This document shows, piece after piece, positions 28,865 through 36,213 of a stretch of DNA of 36,213 nucleotides (position 1 is its first letter; each line of letters starts with the position of its first letter). The position numbers were made by a program, and so were the translations under genes. The notes beneath the pieces are model-generated. The model made no database searches and was not told the DNA's origin. It worked only from the letters and a program-made list of their open reading frames with translations. The stretch comes from a virus, in the IMG/VR virus record IMGVR_UViG_3300017710_000018, positions 1 to 36,213 of that record; one strand, given 5' to 3'.

Positions 28865-29311
28865 ATGATTGAAATAAATAATACACTTCGTGAGCGAGTT
28901 CGTTTACATGAAGGCTATAGGGATCATGTCTATCTGGATAGTTTAGGAAAAAAAACTGTGGGTATAGGCCATCTTTGTGTTGAAGACTTTTGGGAAGAAG
29001 ACAAAAAATATGAGGAAGAATTTTTATTAGACATTTTTGAACAAGACTTAGTTGAAGCATGCACTAATGCAGATGAACTAATTGAGGATCGTTGTCCTGA
29101 TAATGAATTACCTTTAGACATACAGCATGTCTTAGTGGAAATGGTGTATCAATTAGGAATTGGAGGTGTAGGTAAGTTTAACAATATGTGGACTGCTCTG
29201 AATAATGCAGATTATTATACGGCCTCACAAGAAATGAAGGACTCACGATGGTGGAAACAAACCAAAAAAAGATGTGAATCTTTATCTGCTATAGTCGAGT
29301 CATTTGCTTAA
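28865..29311 (+). CDS. Endolysin, T4-type lysozyme (GH24)
   Basis: A 148-residue enzyme. LHEGYRDHVYLDSLGKKT gives the catalytic triad Glu16-8 residues-Asp25-5 residues-Thr31, the exact E-D-T spacing of T4 lysozyme. It is followed by VGIGH and a helical domain ending in SRWWKQTKKRCESL, the typical GH24 C-terminal W-Q-T-R motif. It cleaves the MurNAc-GlcNAc bond of peptidoglycan. No signal peptide is seen, so it depends on the holin 600 bases upstream. ATG 28865 is preferred to TTG 28850. Confidence 0.93.
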   Translation: MIEINNTLRERVRLHEGYRDHVYLDSLGKKTVGIGHLCVEDFWEEDKKYEEEFLLDIFEQDLVEACTNADELIEDRCPDNELPLDIQHVLVEMVYQLGIGGVGKFNNMWTALNNADYYTASQEMKDSRWWKQTKKRCESLSAIVESFA

Positions 29312-29518
29312 ATGGATATAATTAAATTTTCAGATCATTTAAGAAAGCTCTTGAAACAAAAACAAAGTGATATAAGTTTATACGTATCTCAGGGTGTGAA
29401 AGATTGGGATCAATATAATAACATGGTAGGTAAATACCATGCTTACAACGAAATGCTTGCTGAGGTCAATTCGTTGCTGAAAAGAATGGAGCTTGATGAT
29501 GGAGACATCAACAACTGA
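29312..29518 (+). CDS. Conserved small coiled-coil phage protein (68 aa)
   Basis: Starts directly at the lysozyme stop. The product is a helical protein with FSDHLRKLLKQKQSDI, then QGVKDWDQYNNMVGKYHAYN and a final coiled segment. The GGVKDW-x-x-Y-x-x-xVG pattern recurs in short proteins before capsid genes in many marine phages. Its function is unknown. It overlaps the GroES gene by 20 bases. Confidence 0.65.
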   Translation: MDIIKFSDHLRKLLKQKQSDISLYVSQGVKDWDQYNNMVGKYHAYNEMLAEVNSLLKRMELDDGDINN

Positions 29519-29846
29519 CAAACTTCCTACCCCTACGGGTTGGAGACTATTAGTTCTTCCTTACAAAAGAAAAGAAAAAACAAAAGGTGGAATTATTCTC
29601 ACTGATCAATCTTTAGAAGAATCACAAATAGCATCAAGTATTGGACTGGTTTTAAAAGTAGGACCAGACGCTTACAAAGATAAAGAAAGATTTCCTAATG
29701 GTCCTTGGTGTAAGGAAAAAGAATGGGTAATTTTTGGAAAGTATGCTGGTTCAAGAATTAGAATTGAAGGTGGCGAAGTTAGACTTATGAATGACGATGA
29801 AATTTTAGGGGTTATTGATGATCCTGAAGATTTCCTACAATCATGA
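29499..29846 (+). CDS. groES: GroES-like co-chaperonin
   Basis: A 115-residue protein with GroES features. PTGWRLLVLP begins the beta-barrel, followed by the mobile-loop region KEKTKGGIILTDQS that docks on GroEL, then LVLKVGPDAY, WVIFGKYAGSRI and the final EVRLMNDDEILGVI. ATG 29499 has GGAG seven bases upstream; ATG 29496 is the alternative. An insertion after VGPDAY (KDKERFPNGPWCKEKE) lengthens it compared with bacterial GroES. No GroEL occurs in the window, so it probably caps host GroEL. It lies just before scaffold and capsid, its likely clients. Confidence 0.9.
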   Translation: METSTTDKLPTPTGWRLLVLPYKRKEKTKGGIILTDQSLEESQIASSIGLVLKVGPDAYKDKERFPNGPWCKEKEWVIFGKYAGSRIRIEGGEVRLMNDDEILGVIDDPEDFLQS

Positions 29847-29859
29847 TAGGAGCTAAATC

Positions 29860-30771
29860 ATGCAAACAAATATAGAACAAGATAAAAGAGAAGATATTGA
29901 AGTAGAGCTACCGGAAGAGGTAAAAGTAGAAGAACAAGCTCAACAAGCTCAAGATTCTTCTGAACAACCTCAAGAAGAAATTAAGGTTGAGGAAACTCAG
30001 GATAATAAAGATGAAGTTGAAAATTATTCTGTAAAAGTTAAATCAAGAATAGACAAATTAACCAAACGATTAAGAGAAGCTGAACGTAGAGAAGAAGCAG
30101 CGATAGCTTTTGCTAAAGGTGTACAGCAAGAAAAAGATAAAATTGCTGGTGCTTATCAAAAATTAGATAAAAACTATATTGATGATCTCTCTAAATCTGT
30201 TGAAGATAGATTAGGTAGTGCAAAAGAAAAATTAAAAGCTGCTATTACTAATCGAGATGTTGATGAACAGATTTCAGCCAATGAATTAATAGCAAAACTA
30301 ACTATAGATAGAGAAAGAATAGCTTATTCTAAACAACAACAAGAAGAAAATGTTGATGAAAAGCCTGTAGAGACGCAAGAAGCACAACCTCAACAACCAA
30401 CTACACCTAAACCTGATCCAAAAGCAGTTGAATGGGCCAATAAGAACGATTGGTATGGTGATGATGAAGTTATGACAGAATCTGCTAAAGCAATTCATCG
30501 TGAACTTATAAGAAATGGTGTTGATCCTACTTCAGAAGAGTACTATAGTGGTATTGATAAAAAAATTCGTGAATATTTTCCTCAAAAATTTACACAAGAG
30601 GAAAATGTAGAAATTGACAGTAAACCGATCCAGCCTGTTGCTTCTACCACACGCTCAAACGTAAAAAAAGCTGGTCGCAAAGTAGTAAGACTCACTCCGT
30701 CACAAGTAGCAATGGCGAAACGATTAGGAGTGCCTATCAATGAATATGCTAAATACGTGAAGGAGGCATAG
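29860..30771 (+). CDS. Scaffolding protein
   Basis: A 303-residue protein. The N-terminal 60 residues are very acidic and disordered; a long coiled coil follows (RIDKLTKRLREAERREEAA and onward). A Pro/Gln linker comes next, and the C-terminus is basic (TRSNVKKAGRKVVRLTPSQV). Acidic start, coiled middle and basic end that binds coat protein is the standard phage scaffold layout. Position before the capsid gene agrees. GGAG lies eight bases upstream. Confidence 0.75.
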   Translation: MQTNIEQDKREDIEVELPEEVKVEEQAQQAQDSSEQPQEEIKVEETQDNKDEVENYSVKVKSRIDKLTKRLREAERREEAAIAFAKGVQQEKDKIAGAYQKLDKNYIDDLSKSVEDRLGSAKEKLKAAITNRDVDEQISANELIAKLTIDRERIAYSKQQQEENVDEKPVETQEAQPQQPTTPKPDPKAVEWANKNDWYGDDEVMTESAKAIHRELIRNGVDPTSEEYYSGIDKKIREYFPQKFTQEENVEIDSKPIQPVASTTRSNVKKAGRKVVRLTPSQVAMAKRLGVPINEYAKYVKEA

Positions 30772-31242
30772 ATGGAAAATAAAGATGTAAAAAAGACTTC
30801 ACGCTCTTCAGAGACCCGTGAAAAAACTGTTCGTAAAAGAGGTTGGGTTCCTCCATCATCACTTGAAGCCCCTGAACCACCTGAAGGTTGGCACCACAGA
30901 TGGATCAGAGCTGAAACACGAGGACTTGCTGATGACAAAAATGTCATGGGAAGAATTCGTTCTGGATATGAGTTCGTTAGGGCTGACCAGTATCCAGACA
31001 GAAACGATCTACCAAAATATGAAGACGGTAGATATAAGGGCGTAATTGGAGTAGGTGGTTTGATACTGATGAGGTGTCCTATAGAAGTAAAAGAAGACCG
31101 AGAAGAATATTTCTTGCGTCAAACTCAAGGACAAAAAGAATCAGTGGAAAATGATATATATCGAGACGAACACCCTAGTATGCCTATCCAAGCGGAGAGG
31201 CAAAGTAATGTGACTTTTGGACCGAAGAATAAAAAATCTTAA
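30772..31242 (+). CDS. Conserved protein between scaffold and capsid (156 aa)
   Basis: Starts at the scaffold stop. The sequence has RGWVPPSSLEAPEPPEGWHHRWIRAET, quoted in parts as RGWVPPSSLE and PPEGWHHRWIR. A GYEFVRADQYPD segment, then a small beta domain YKGVIGVGGLILMRCPIEV and a C-terminal SMPIQAERQSNVTFG follow. I recall this arrangement in marine podovirus-like head blocks, with no assigned role. A head assembly or portal-proximal protein is plausible. Confidence 0.65.
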   Translation: MENKDVKKTSRSSETREKTVRKRGWVPPSSLEAPEPPEGWHHRWIRAETRGLADDKNVMGRIRSGYEFVRADQYPDRNDLPKYEDGRYKGVIGVGGLILMRCPIEVKEDREEYFLRQTQGQKESVENDIYRDEHPSMPIQAERQSNVTFGPKNKKS

Positions 31243-31273
31243 GTCTAAAAGTTGGTTATTAACAACTAAGACT
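31242..31273 (+). promoter_or_regulatory. Leader hairpin before the decoration gene
   Basis: AGTCT (31242-31246) pairs with AGACT (31269-31273), and inside it AGTTG (31250-31254) pairs with CAACT (31263-31267). The AAAGGAG site starts immediately after. It may stabilise or pace the highly expressed capsid mRNA. Confidence 0.5.
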
Positions 31274-31286
31274 AAAGGAGTCAAAA

Positions 31287-31865
31287 ATGGCAAATATAAA
31301 TAGTGTATTTGGATTCAGACCCGTCAAAGGCGTAGGTGCTGGTTATACCGCTATAGGTTCTAACGAGTACTCAATCGCAAGCGGTGAATCCTCTGCTATA
31401 TTTCAGGGTGATCCAGTTGTATTAAATGCAAATGGTTCTATCTCTGTAGGTTCGACTGCTGGAGCAGAGTTGATAGGGATTTTTAACGGTTGTTTCTATG
31501 ATGATCCAACAACTAAAAAACCAACCTTCTCAAATTTCTATCCAGGGGGCGTAACACAAACTAACATGCAAGCTTTTGTATTCGATGATCCAAACATGCT
31601 TTTCGAAGCAAAGATTGACGATACAAATGGCGGGCAAGCACAAGTAGGAAGTAATGCAAACATTGCAACCTATGCAGCTGGTTCAACTAACAACGGTGTA
31701 TCAGGGGTTTCTCTTGATGGTAGTACTTTTGCTACTTCAAATGCAGCAAACTTCAGAGTAGTAAGTTTATCTACTGATGTAGATAACAATGATTATACAG
31801 CAGCTAATGCTTCAATTATTGTTAAAATAAACAAGCACTCTTTAACTGATACTACAGGCGTATAA
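31287..31865 (+). CDS. Probable capsid decoration or head protein (192 aa)
   Basis: ATG 31287 with AAAGGAG upstream. The beta-rich protein opens with INSVFGFRPVKGVGAGY, then NEYSIASGESSAIFQGDPVV, and FVFDDPNMLFEAKI later. This pattern I recognise in structural proteins encoded directly before the major capsid of marine phages. Few Lys and many Ala/Ser/Thr/Asn are typical of high-copy virion proteins. It probably forms part of the outer capsid. Confidence 0.7.
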   Translation: MANINSVFGFRPVKGVGAGYTAIGSNEYSIASGESSAIFQGDPVVLNANGSISVGSTAGAELIGIFNGCFYDDPTTKKPTFSNFYPGGVTQTNMQAFVFDDPNMLFEAKIDDTNGGQAQVGSNANIATYAAGSTNNGVSGVSLDGSTFATSNAANFRVVSLSTDVDNNDYTAANASIIVKINKHSLTDTTGV

Positions 31866-31880
31866 ACAGGAGGTTAAACT

Positions 31881-32804
31881 ATGGCAATATCAAGACAACA
31901 ACTAGTTAAAGAACTAGAGCCAGGGTTAAACGCACTGTTTGGCCTTGAGTACGATAAGTACGAAAATGAACACGCTGAAATCTTTGATCAAGAAGCATCA
32001 GAGAGAGCTTTTGAAGAAGAGCAGATGCTCGTAGGCTTTGGTAACGCAAGAACTAAAGCTGAAGGTGCATCAGTTACTTTTGATTCAGCACAAGAGTCAT
32101 TCACAGCTCGTTATACACACGAAACAATTGCGTTAGCGTTTGCTATAACAGAAGAAGCAGTGGAAGATAATCTTTATGACAGACTGTCAGCAAGATATAC
32201 TCGTGCACTAGCTCGATCAATGGCTTATACAAAGCAGATCAAAGCAGCTGATGTGTTAAACACTGCTTTTGCAGCAGGTGGAGCAGCAGGAACTAATCCT
32301 GGTGGTGATGGTGTGTCACTTATTAATACACAACACCCAACAGCATTAGGCGGTGATTTCTCAAACAGACTTGCTGTTGACGCTGACCTCAACGAAGCCT
32401 CATTAGAGCAGGCATTGATTGACATCTCTCAGTTTGTTGATGAAAGAGGACTATTAATTGCAACTAGAGGTAGAAAACTGATTATTCCAGTTCAATCTCA
32501 ATTTGTAGCTGATAGAGTCTTAAGCTCACCAAACAGAGTAGGAACAGCAGATAATGATATAAATGCATTAAGGAATATGAATATGATTCCAGAAGGTTAT
32601 GTAGTAAATCACTACTTAACTGATACAGATGCATTCTATATTAAAACTGACTCTCCTAATGGTTTCAAGCATTTCGTAAGAACTCCATTAACAACTGCAA
32701 TGGAAGGTGATTTTGAAACAGGTAATATGAAATACAAAGCAAGAGAAAGATATAGCTTCGGCTTTTCAGATCCTCGTTGTGTATTTGGTACATCTGGTGC
32801 ATAA
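31881..32804 (+). CDS. Major capsid protein
   Basis: A 307-residue protein with AGGAGG upstream. N-terminal helix (RQQLVKELEPGLNALFGLEY), EIFDQEASERAFEEEQML, then FGNARTKAEGASVTFDS, a probable E-loop region. The conserved TRYTHETIALAFAITEEAVEDN region (YTHETIALAFAITEEA) and P-domain helices follow, with a C-terminal RERYSFGFSDPRCVFG. This matches the HK97-fold, Mu gpT-like major head proteins. A strong terminator follows, as expected for a highly expressed gene. Confidence 0.9.
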   Translation: MAISRQQLVKELEPGLNALFGLEYDKYENEHAEIFDQEASERAFEEEQMLVGFGNARTKAEGASVTFDSAQESFTARYTHETIALAFAITEEAVEDNLYDRLSARYTRALARSMAYTKQIKAADVLNTAFAAGGAAGTNPGGDGVSLINTQHPTALGGDFSNRLAVDADLNEASLEQALIDISQFVDERGLLIATRGRKLIIPVQSQFVADRVLSSPNRVGTADNDINALRNMNMIPEGYVVNHYLTDTDAFYIKTDSPNGFKHFVRTPLTTAMEGDFETGNMKYKARERYSFGFSDPRCVFGTSGA

Positions 32805-32828
32805 TAAATAATCCTTTCAAGGTAATTT

Positions 32829-32862
32829 AAGGGGCGGTTGTCTTTGACTCCGCCCTTTTTTT
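32829..32862 (+). terminator. Rho-independent terminator after the capsid gene
   Basis: AAGGGCGG-type stem: GGGCGG (32832-32837) pairs with CCGCCC (32850-32855), extended by G-U and two A-U pairs, then seven T. The loop is 12 bases. Confidence 0.9.
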
Positions 32863-32926
32863 ATGCAAAAATAAAACTTTATTAACCCTATGACCCTTCG
32901 GGGACTATTAACAAAAGGAGATAGAC

Positions 32927-33403
32927 ATGGGAACAACTACATTTTCGGGTCCAGTAAAAGCTGGAACGATTAAAGACACAATAGGAACCACTTTAGGAAC
33001 TAATGTAAAAAACACTGGTTTTGTTGTAATGGCACAATCAGCAATTGTTGATGTTATTGGTGCTTCTCACTTAAACCAAGTGATAGCAACAATTCCTGCA
33101 AACTCACAAATCACTGATGTGGTATTAAATGTAACCACAGTAAATAATGACTCTGGTGCTGCAACTGTTTCAGTAGGAACGATAGATGATGCTAATGCTT
33201 TTATTGACGCTGCAAACGCTAAGGCATTAGGTACTACTTATGGTACTCTTGACACGGAAGCTACAAATATTGGCACAACTGATATTCAAGTGGTAGCTGA
33301 TTTTACAGGAGCTAGTGGCGATGCAACAACAGGTGCTGCAACAGTGACTGTGAAATATTTACAAAATAATTCAATAGCACTTGCTGGCGATGTACCTGCG
33401 TAA
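32927..33403 (+). CDS. Virion structural protein, beta-rich (158 aa)
   Basis: AAAAGGAG lies eight bases upstream. The product begins TTTFSGPVKAGTIKDTIGTT, a start I have seen in structural proteins of marine phages downstream of capsid. It is beta-strand rich, with Ala/Thr/Val dominance and almost no Arg. It could be a decoration or head fibre protein. A CCC-TTCG-GGG mini-hairpin lies in its leader. Confidence 0.65.
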   Translation: MGTTTFSGPVKAGTIKDTIGTTLGTNVKNTGFVVMAQSAIVDVIGASHLNQVIATIPANSQITDVVLNVTTVNNDSGAATVSVGTIDDANAFIDAANAKALGTTYGTLDTEATNIGTTDIQVVADFTGASGDATTGAATVTVKYLQNNSIALAGDVPA

Positions 33404-33413
33404 GGAGTAAAAT

Positions 33414-33686
33414 ATGTTAAATTTTAGATCTGCTAAAGTAACTGGAACAGGTGATGTCACTACTGGCTCAGCCAGACTAATTGCAATCCATGCCGTTTGT
33501 GGAGGCACTGCAGGTAGCATAGTATTGAAAGACTCAAGCACTGGTGCAACTTTGTTGGATCTAGATACTCCTGCTTCTGCTACTACAGTAATTGACACAT
33601 ATATTGGAGATTTTGGTATGAGATTTCAAAAAAATATTCATGCCACATTAACTAATGTTACATCACTTACTTGTATCTTTGGATAA
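33414..33686 (+). CDS. Small virion structural protein (90 aa)
   Basis: A beta-rich protein with RLIAIHAVCGGTAGSIVLKD, then SSTGATLLDLDTPA and IGDFGMRFQKNIHATLTN. This pattern of short strands with G-S-I-V-L-K-D is familiar from small head or decoration proteins following capsid genes. GGAG lies seven bases upstream. It is coupled to the next gene (TAATG). Confidence 0.65.
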   Translation: MLNFRSAKVTGTGDVTTGSARLIAIHAVCGGTAGSIVLKDSSTGATLLDLDTPASATTVIDTYIGDFGMRFQKNIHATLTNVTSLTCIFG

Positions 33687-33961
33687 TGGCTGATAAGCAA
33701 CCACCAAAAACTAAAAAATATTTCCGCTCCACAAAAAGTGGGGCGGGAATGACTAAAGCAGGAGTTGCTAAATATAGAAGAGACAATCCTGGTTCTAAAT
33801 TAAAGACAGCAGTCACTGGAAAAGTGAAGCCCGGAAGTAAAGCTGCAAAGAGAAGAAAATCTTACTGTGCTAGATCTGCTGGTCAAATGAAACAATTTCC
33901 TAAAGCAGCTAAAGATCCAAATTCAAGACTAAGACAAGCGAGGAAAAGATGGAGATGTTAA
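33686..33961 (+). CDS. DUF6321-like basic protein (91 aa)
   Basis: ATG 33686 is coupled to the previous stop. The product has SGAGMTKAGVAKYRRDNPGS, then LKTAVTGKVKPGSKAAKRRK, KSYCARSAGQMKQFPKAAKD and SRLRQARKRW. I recognise this as the DUF6321 family, very conserved across phages and large DNA viruses and of unknown function. It is extremely basic, so DNA condensation or capsid contact is plausible. Confidence 0.85.
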   Translation: MADKQPPKTKKYFRSTKSGAGMTKAGVAKYRRDNPGSKLKTAVTGKVKPGSKAAKRRKSYCARSAGQMKQFPKAAKDPNSRLRQARKRWRC

Positions 33962-34032
33962 ATAATAATTGTATAGCATGTGGATGTAATCCTTGTATAT
34001 GCGATGATGAATGTGATAGTTGTGGTGCGTAA
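33949..34032 (+). CDS. Cys-rich miniprotein (27 aa)
   Basis: A 27-codon frame overlaps the DUF6321-like gene by 13 bases. After MEMLNNN come eight cysteines in CxxCxCxxCxC...CxxC spacing (CIACGCNPCICDDECDSC). It ends in TAATG with the next gene. The ATG at 33955 is an equal alternative. It is strikingly similar in style to 28241 and 12698. Confidence 0.5.
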   Translation: MEMLNNNCIACGCNPCICDDECDSCGA

Positions 34033-34577
34033 TGAAACAACTTGCAATTATATTATTCTTTTTTACTGCAATAGCAGTGGCAACGGACACAAGAGCAAAT
34101 ACCAACACCGTATCCTCAACAGTTTTAAATAACTCGCCTTCAACAGCAAGCGCACCGACTATTCTCAATAATAATAATGATATTTGTAAAGTTGGGATTG
34201 GAGGAAGTGTGCAAAATAATATTTTAGGAGTAGCTACAGGTTACGTCATCACAGACGAATTTTGTGAGCGTGTTCGCACCAGTAGGGCACTTTATTCCTA
34301 CGGTATGAAAGTCGCTGCGGTGAGTCTACTATGTCAAGACCATCGTACTTGGACAGCCATGACAGATGCAGGAACCCCGTGTCCTGTACAAGGTTTGATT
34401 GGAGCGGAAGCTGCCGCTTATTGGGAAGAAAACCCAGAGGAGATCCCTGAGGGCTCTCGATATAGAGAAGAATATCTAACAGCAAATAAACCAGAAACAG
34501 AGGAGTTTACAGATGTACAAAACGTTGCTCTTTACAAAGCTATGCTTGTTGTTCTTACTGGTATCATTTTATTCTAA
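34032..34577 (+). CDS. Secreted conserved protein of the tail-side block (181 aa)
   Basis: ATG 34032 gives a good signal peptide (KQLAIILFFFTAIAVATDTRA). A Ser/Thr/Asn linker (SSTVLNNSPSTASAPTI) and a domain with CKVGIGGSVQNNILGVATG, CERVRTSRALY, GMKVAAVSLLCQDHRTW and GTPCPVQG follow. Cysteines are paired as for disulphides. The C-terminus has a second hydrophobic helix (ALYKAMLVVLTGIILF), so it may be membrane-bound at both ends. I recall this conserved layout from marine phages near the capsid genes, without a role. It overlaps the next gene by 65 bases. Confidence 0.65.
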   Translation: MKQLAIILFFFTAIAVATDTRANTNTVSSTVLNNSPSTASAPTILNNNNDICKVGIGGSVQNNILGVATGYVITDEFCERVRTSRALYSYGMKVAAVSLLCQDHRTWTAMTDAGTPCPVQGLIGAEAAAYWEENPEEIPEGSRYREEYLTANKPETEEFTDVQNVALYKAMLVVLTGIILF

Positions 34578-35964
34578 AGCAGACTGTCTACCTGATACTG
34601 AAGGACTTTGTACTCCAGGAGTCACAATCACAGAAGATACACAAATTGACAAAATAGAAGAAGATAAAGGTACAGAAATTGTTACAACAACAACGACTAC
34701 CAAAACCACAACAACAGTAACAGTCACTAACAAAGATTCTGGTAATGTTTTAAACTTACCTGATATGTCTCAAGATTGGGGTGGTGAAGGGCCTGCTAGT
34801 ATGCGATCAGGAAATGCTTGTTACGGATTAGGCACAGATACATGTGCAGAGATTACAGGTAGTGGAAACACAACTTCTAATATGGGAGTTGAAGGTATGG
34901 GAACAACCTTTATTCAAAATGTTAATCTATCAGATTTACAAATAGATAAGGGTGGTCAAGTTAAATACTCAATTGAGGTAGATAAGCAGGATGCTGAAGA
35001 TAGAATATACATGCACATTACAGGGCTTAACGGAAGTAGCCAAGTCTTTACAGGAACTGATATCTTGTCTGAATCTGGAATATCAAGTGGATACCAGTCT
35101 TATGACGGCACTTTCGATTTCAGTGGCGTTTTAAATAGAGTCACCATAGAAATTGGTGGACGTGATGTCAATCTAGCGGTAGGACCAGTCTTTGATTCAG
35201 TATCTCTTAACGTGTTCTATAATGTTATCGACACCATAATAACACAGCAGATAACTTCAGTAGAAGAAATAGTTTATTTGAATTTATTTAATTCAACAGA
35301 GTTAGATTTTGCAGAGGAAGTATTTGAGTTTAATGATATTACAACCAATGATGAAGGTAATATAGAATTTGCACCTATAGAAGAAGAATACGAAGAAGTC
35401 ACTTATGAAACTGTTGAAATAGAAATGGTAGAACTAGAATTAGATTTTAAAGCAGAGATTCCAGAGATTGAAATGGAAATGCAAGAATTAGAGATTGAGC
35501 TAGAATTAGAAATGGAAATGGAATTAGAGTTAGAAATTCCTGAACCTGAACCTGAAGTTGAAACTGTAGAAGAACCCAAAGAAGAAGTTGAAGAAATAAA
35601 AGAACCTGAGGAAGCACCTAAAGAAATAGAAAAGGTTGAAGAGGTAGAAGAACCCAAGGAAGAGCCTAAGAAAGAACCTAAAAAAGAAGAGCCTAAGAAA
35701 GAACCTACTGCTAAAGAAAAAGCAGCAACTAAAATAGTTAAAAAGATTGATGACAAAGCAAGATATGATGATGCTGCTCAAACAAAAACATTGATTGTCA
35801 TGCAAATACTAGGTAATACAAAATCGTTTTTTGATACTCAGTCATACATACAAGACACAAACGTTACTGAATATTTAAAGAAGACAATAGAAGACCAGTA
35901 TGGTATGTTGTTCGAAATGGCACAGGAAAATACAATTCAGGAGATGATAGATGCCCAGTATTGA
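34513..35964 (+). CDS. Secreted protein with acidic low-complexity region (483 aa)
   Basis: Starts within the previous gene. Signal peptide (LLFTKLCLLFLLVSFYSKA), then Cys-containing start, a Thr-rich linker, and a beta-rich domain (residues about 75-240) with a carbohydrate-binding-like look. A stretch near residues 310-345 alternates Glu with Ile/Leu/Met, and a Glu/Pro/Lys repeat linker and a helical C-terminal domain follow. A phage gene with a signal peptide suggests a product delivered to the host envelope or a tail-associated lipoprotein-like factor. Function is unknown. Confidence 0.65.
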   Translation: MYKTLLFTKLCLLFLLVSFYSKADCLPDTEGLCTPGVTITEDTQIDKIEEDKGTEIVTTTTTTKTTTTVTVTNKDSGNVLNLPDMSQDWGGEGPASMRSGNACYGLGTDTCAEITGSGNTTSNMGVEGMGTTFIQNVNLSDLQIDKGGQVKYSIEVDKQDAEDRIYMHITGLNGSSQVFTGTDILSESGISSGYQSYDGTFDFSGVLNRVTIEIGGRDVNLAVGPVFDSVSLNVFYNVIDTIITQQITSVEEIVYLNLFNSTELDFAEEVFEFNDITTNDEGNIEFAPIEEEYEEVTYETVEIEMVELELDFKAEIPEIEMEMQELEIELELEMEMELELEIPEPEPEVETVEEPKEEVEEIKEPEEAPKEIEKVEEVEEPKEEPKKEPKKEEPKKEPTAKEKAATKIVKKIDDKARYDDAAQTKTLIVMQILGNTKSFFDTQSYIQDTNVTEYLKKTIEDQYGMLFEMAQENTIQEMIDAQY

Positions 35965-36213
35965 ATATTCGGGTTTAAAGGTAAGTGGAGGTAAAGCTTT
36001 CGCTATTCTTACACTATTAGGTGCCCTAGGTAGTGGTGCTTGGGCAGTCTTTGAATTTTGGAAAAATTATCAAGACCTAACCGCCAAAGTTTTGGAGTAT
36101 ACAGCTCCCGATCTATCTAAATATGATGAAGAAATAGCAGTTTTAAAATCAGAACTAGATATAATATTGGACGAAATTACCATAATCAGTGATGTGGCAC
36201 GTGATATGCGTCC
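35951..36213 (+). CDS. Membrane-anchored coiled-coil protein, 3' end outside window
   Basis: ATG 35951 overlaps the preceding gene by 14 bases. The first 87 residues have MPSIEYSGLKVSGGKAFAIL, a transmembrane helix (FAILTLLGALGSGAWAVFEFW), then LTAKVLEYTAPDLSKYDEEI and a coiled coil that runs out of the window. I recall this layout (one membrane helix, APDLS motif, long coiled coil) as a conserved protein in marine phages. A spanin- or tail-related function has not been shown. Confidence 0.7.
   Translation, partial: MPSIEYSGLKVSGGKAFAILTLLGALGSGAWAVFEFWKNYQDLTAKVLEYTAPDLSKYDEEIAVLKSELDIILDEITIISDVARDMR

Noticed and set aside
35403-35756. Minus-strand Ser/Gly-rich frame of 117 codons
   Set aside because: It is the shadow of Glu/Pro/Lys repeats in the real plus-strand gene.
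1-36213. tRNA genes, CRISPR arrays, integrase, attachment sites, insertion sequences
   Set aside because: Scanning by eye found no cloverleaf with a T-loop, no regularly spaced repeats, and no recombinase or transposase motifs. A tRNAscan run would be more sensitive.

Overview
This window is the interior of a tailed-bacteriophage genome, AT-rich (about one third G+C by eye). It most resembles the short-tailed phages of marine alphaproteobacteria (pelagiphage-like, HTVC010P-type). That placement rests on gene content recognised from memory: a family A polymerase, a TOTE-type primase, an SNF2 helicase, a solitary GroES, and a set of very basic DUF6321/DUF6496/DUF5872-like small proteins. No integrase, tRNA gene, CRISPR array or insertion sequence was seen. 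Both ends are cut inside genes (1-1950 and 35951-36213). Tail tube, nozzle and fibre genes are not recognised, so they probably lie outside the window.

Layout. (1) 1-2155: end of a large probable virion gene plus a small membrane-anchored protein. (2) 2150-3929, minus strand: a 55-aa protein and an SNF2-family helicase, diverging from the rest at a palindromic -10 element near 3945. (3) 3966-11278, plus strand: replication block with a Gp157-like protein, a putative ssDNA-binding protein, AEP/TOTE-type primase, a small PD-(D/E)XK-like nuclease, a UvrD/Rep-like helicase and DNA polymerase I with 3'-5' exonuclease. (4) 11304-12512: small basic and zinc-ribbon proteins, then an AT-rich gap. (5) 12763-13278: terminase small subunit. 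(6) 13330-20103: accessory island of small unknown genes, containing a strong terminator (14693-14724), a probable structured noncoding RNA (about 14770-15171), a GP88-family protein and a second nuclease-like protein. (7) 20104-20474: a hairpin-rich, less AT-rich gap. (8) 20475-36213: morphogenesis and lysis, with a HlyC-like acyltransferase, terminase large subunit, portal, small basic proteins, holin, Cys-rich protein, lysozyme, GroES, scaffold, decoration-like protein, major capsid, further virion proteins and two secreted proteins.

How it fits together. The replication proteins form a nearly self-contained DNA synthesis set. The GroES probably works with host GroEL to fold capsid proteins, since no GroEL is present. 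Holin plus GH24 lysozyme make the lysis pair, embedded in the head block. Genes are tightly coupled (TAATG, ATGA and GTGA overlaps are common), and at least nine genes are 51 codons or shorter.

The best candidates for something undescribed are the structured RNA at 14736-15171, the hairpin-rich gap at 20104-20474, a recurring leader hairpin that holds the ribosome-binding site, and a family of tiny cysteine-rich proteins.
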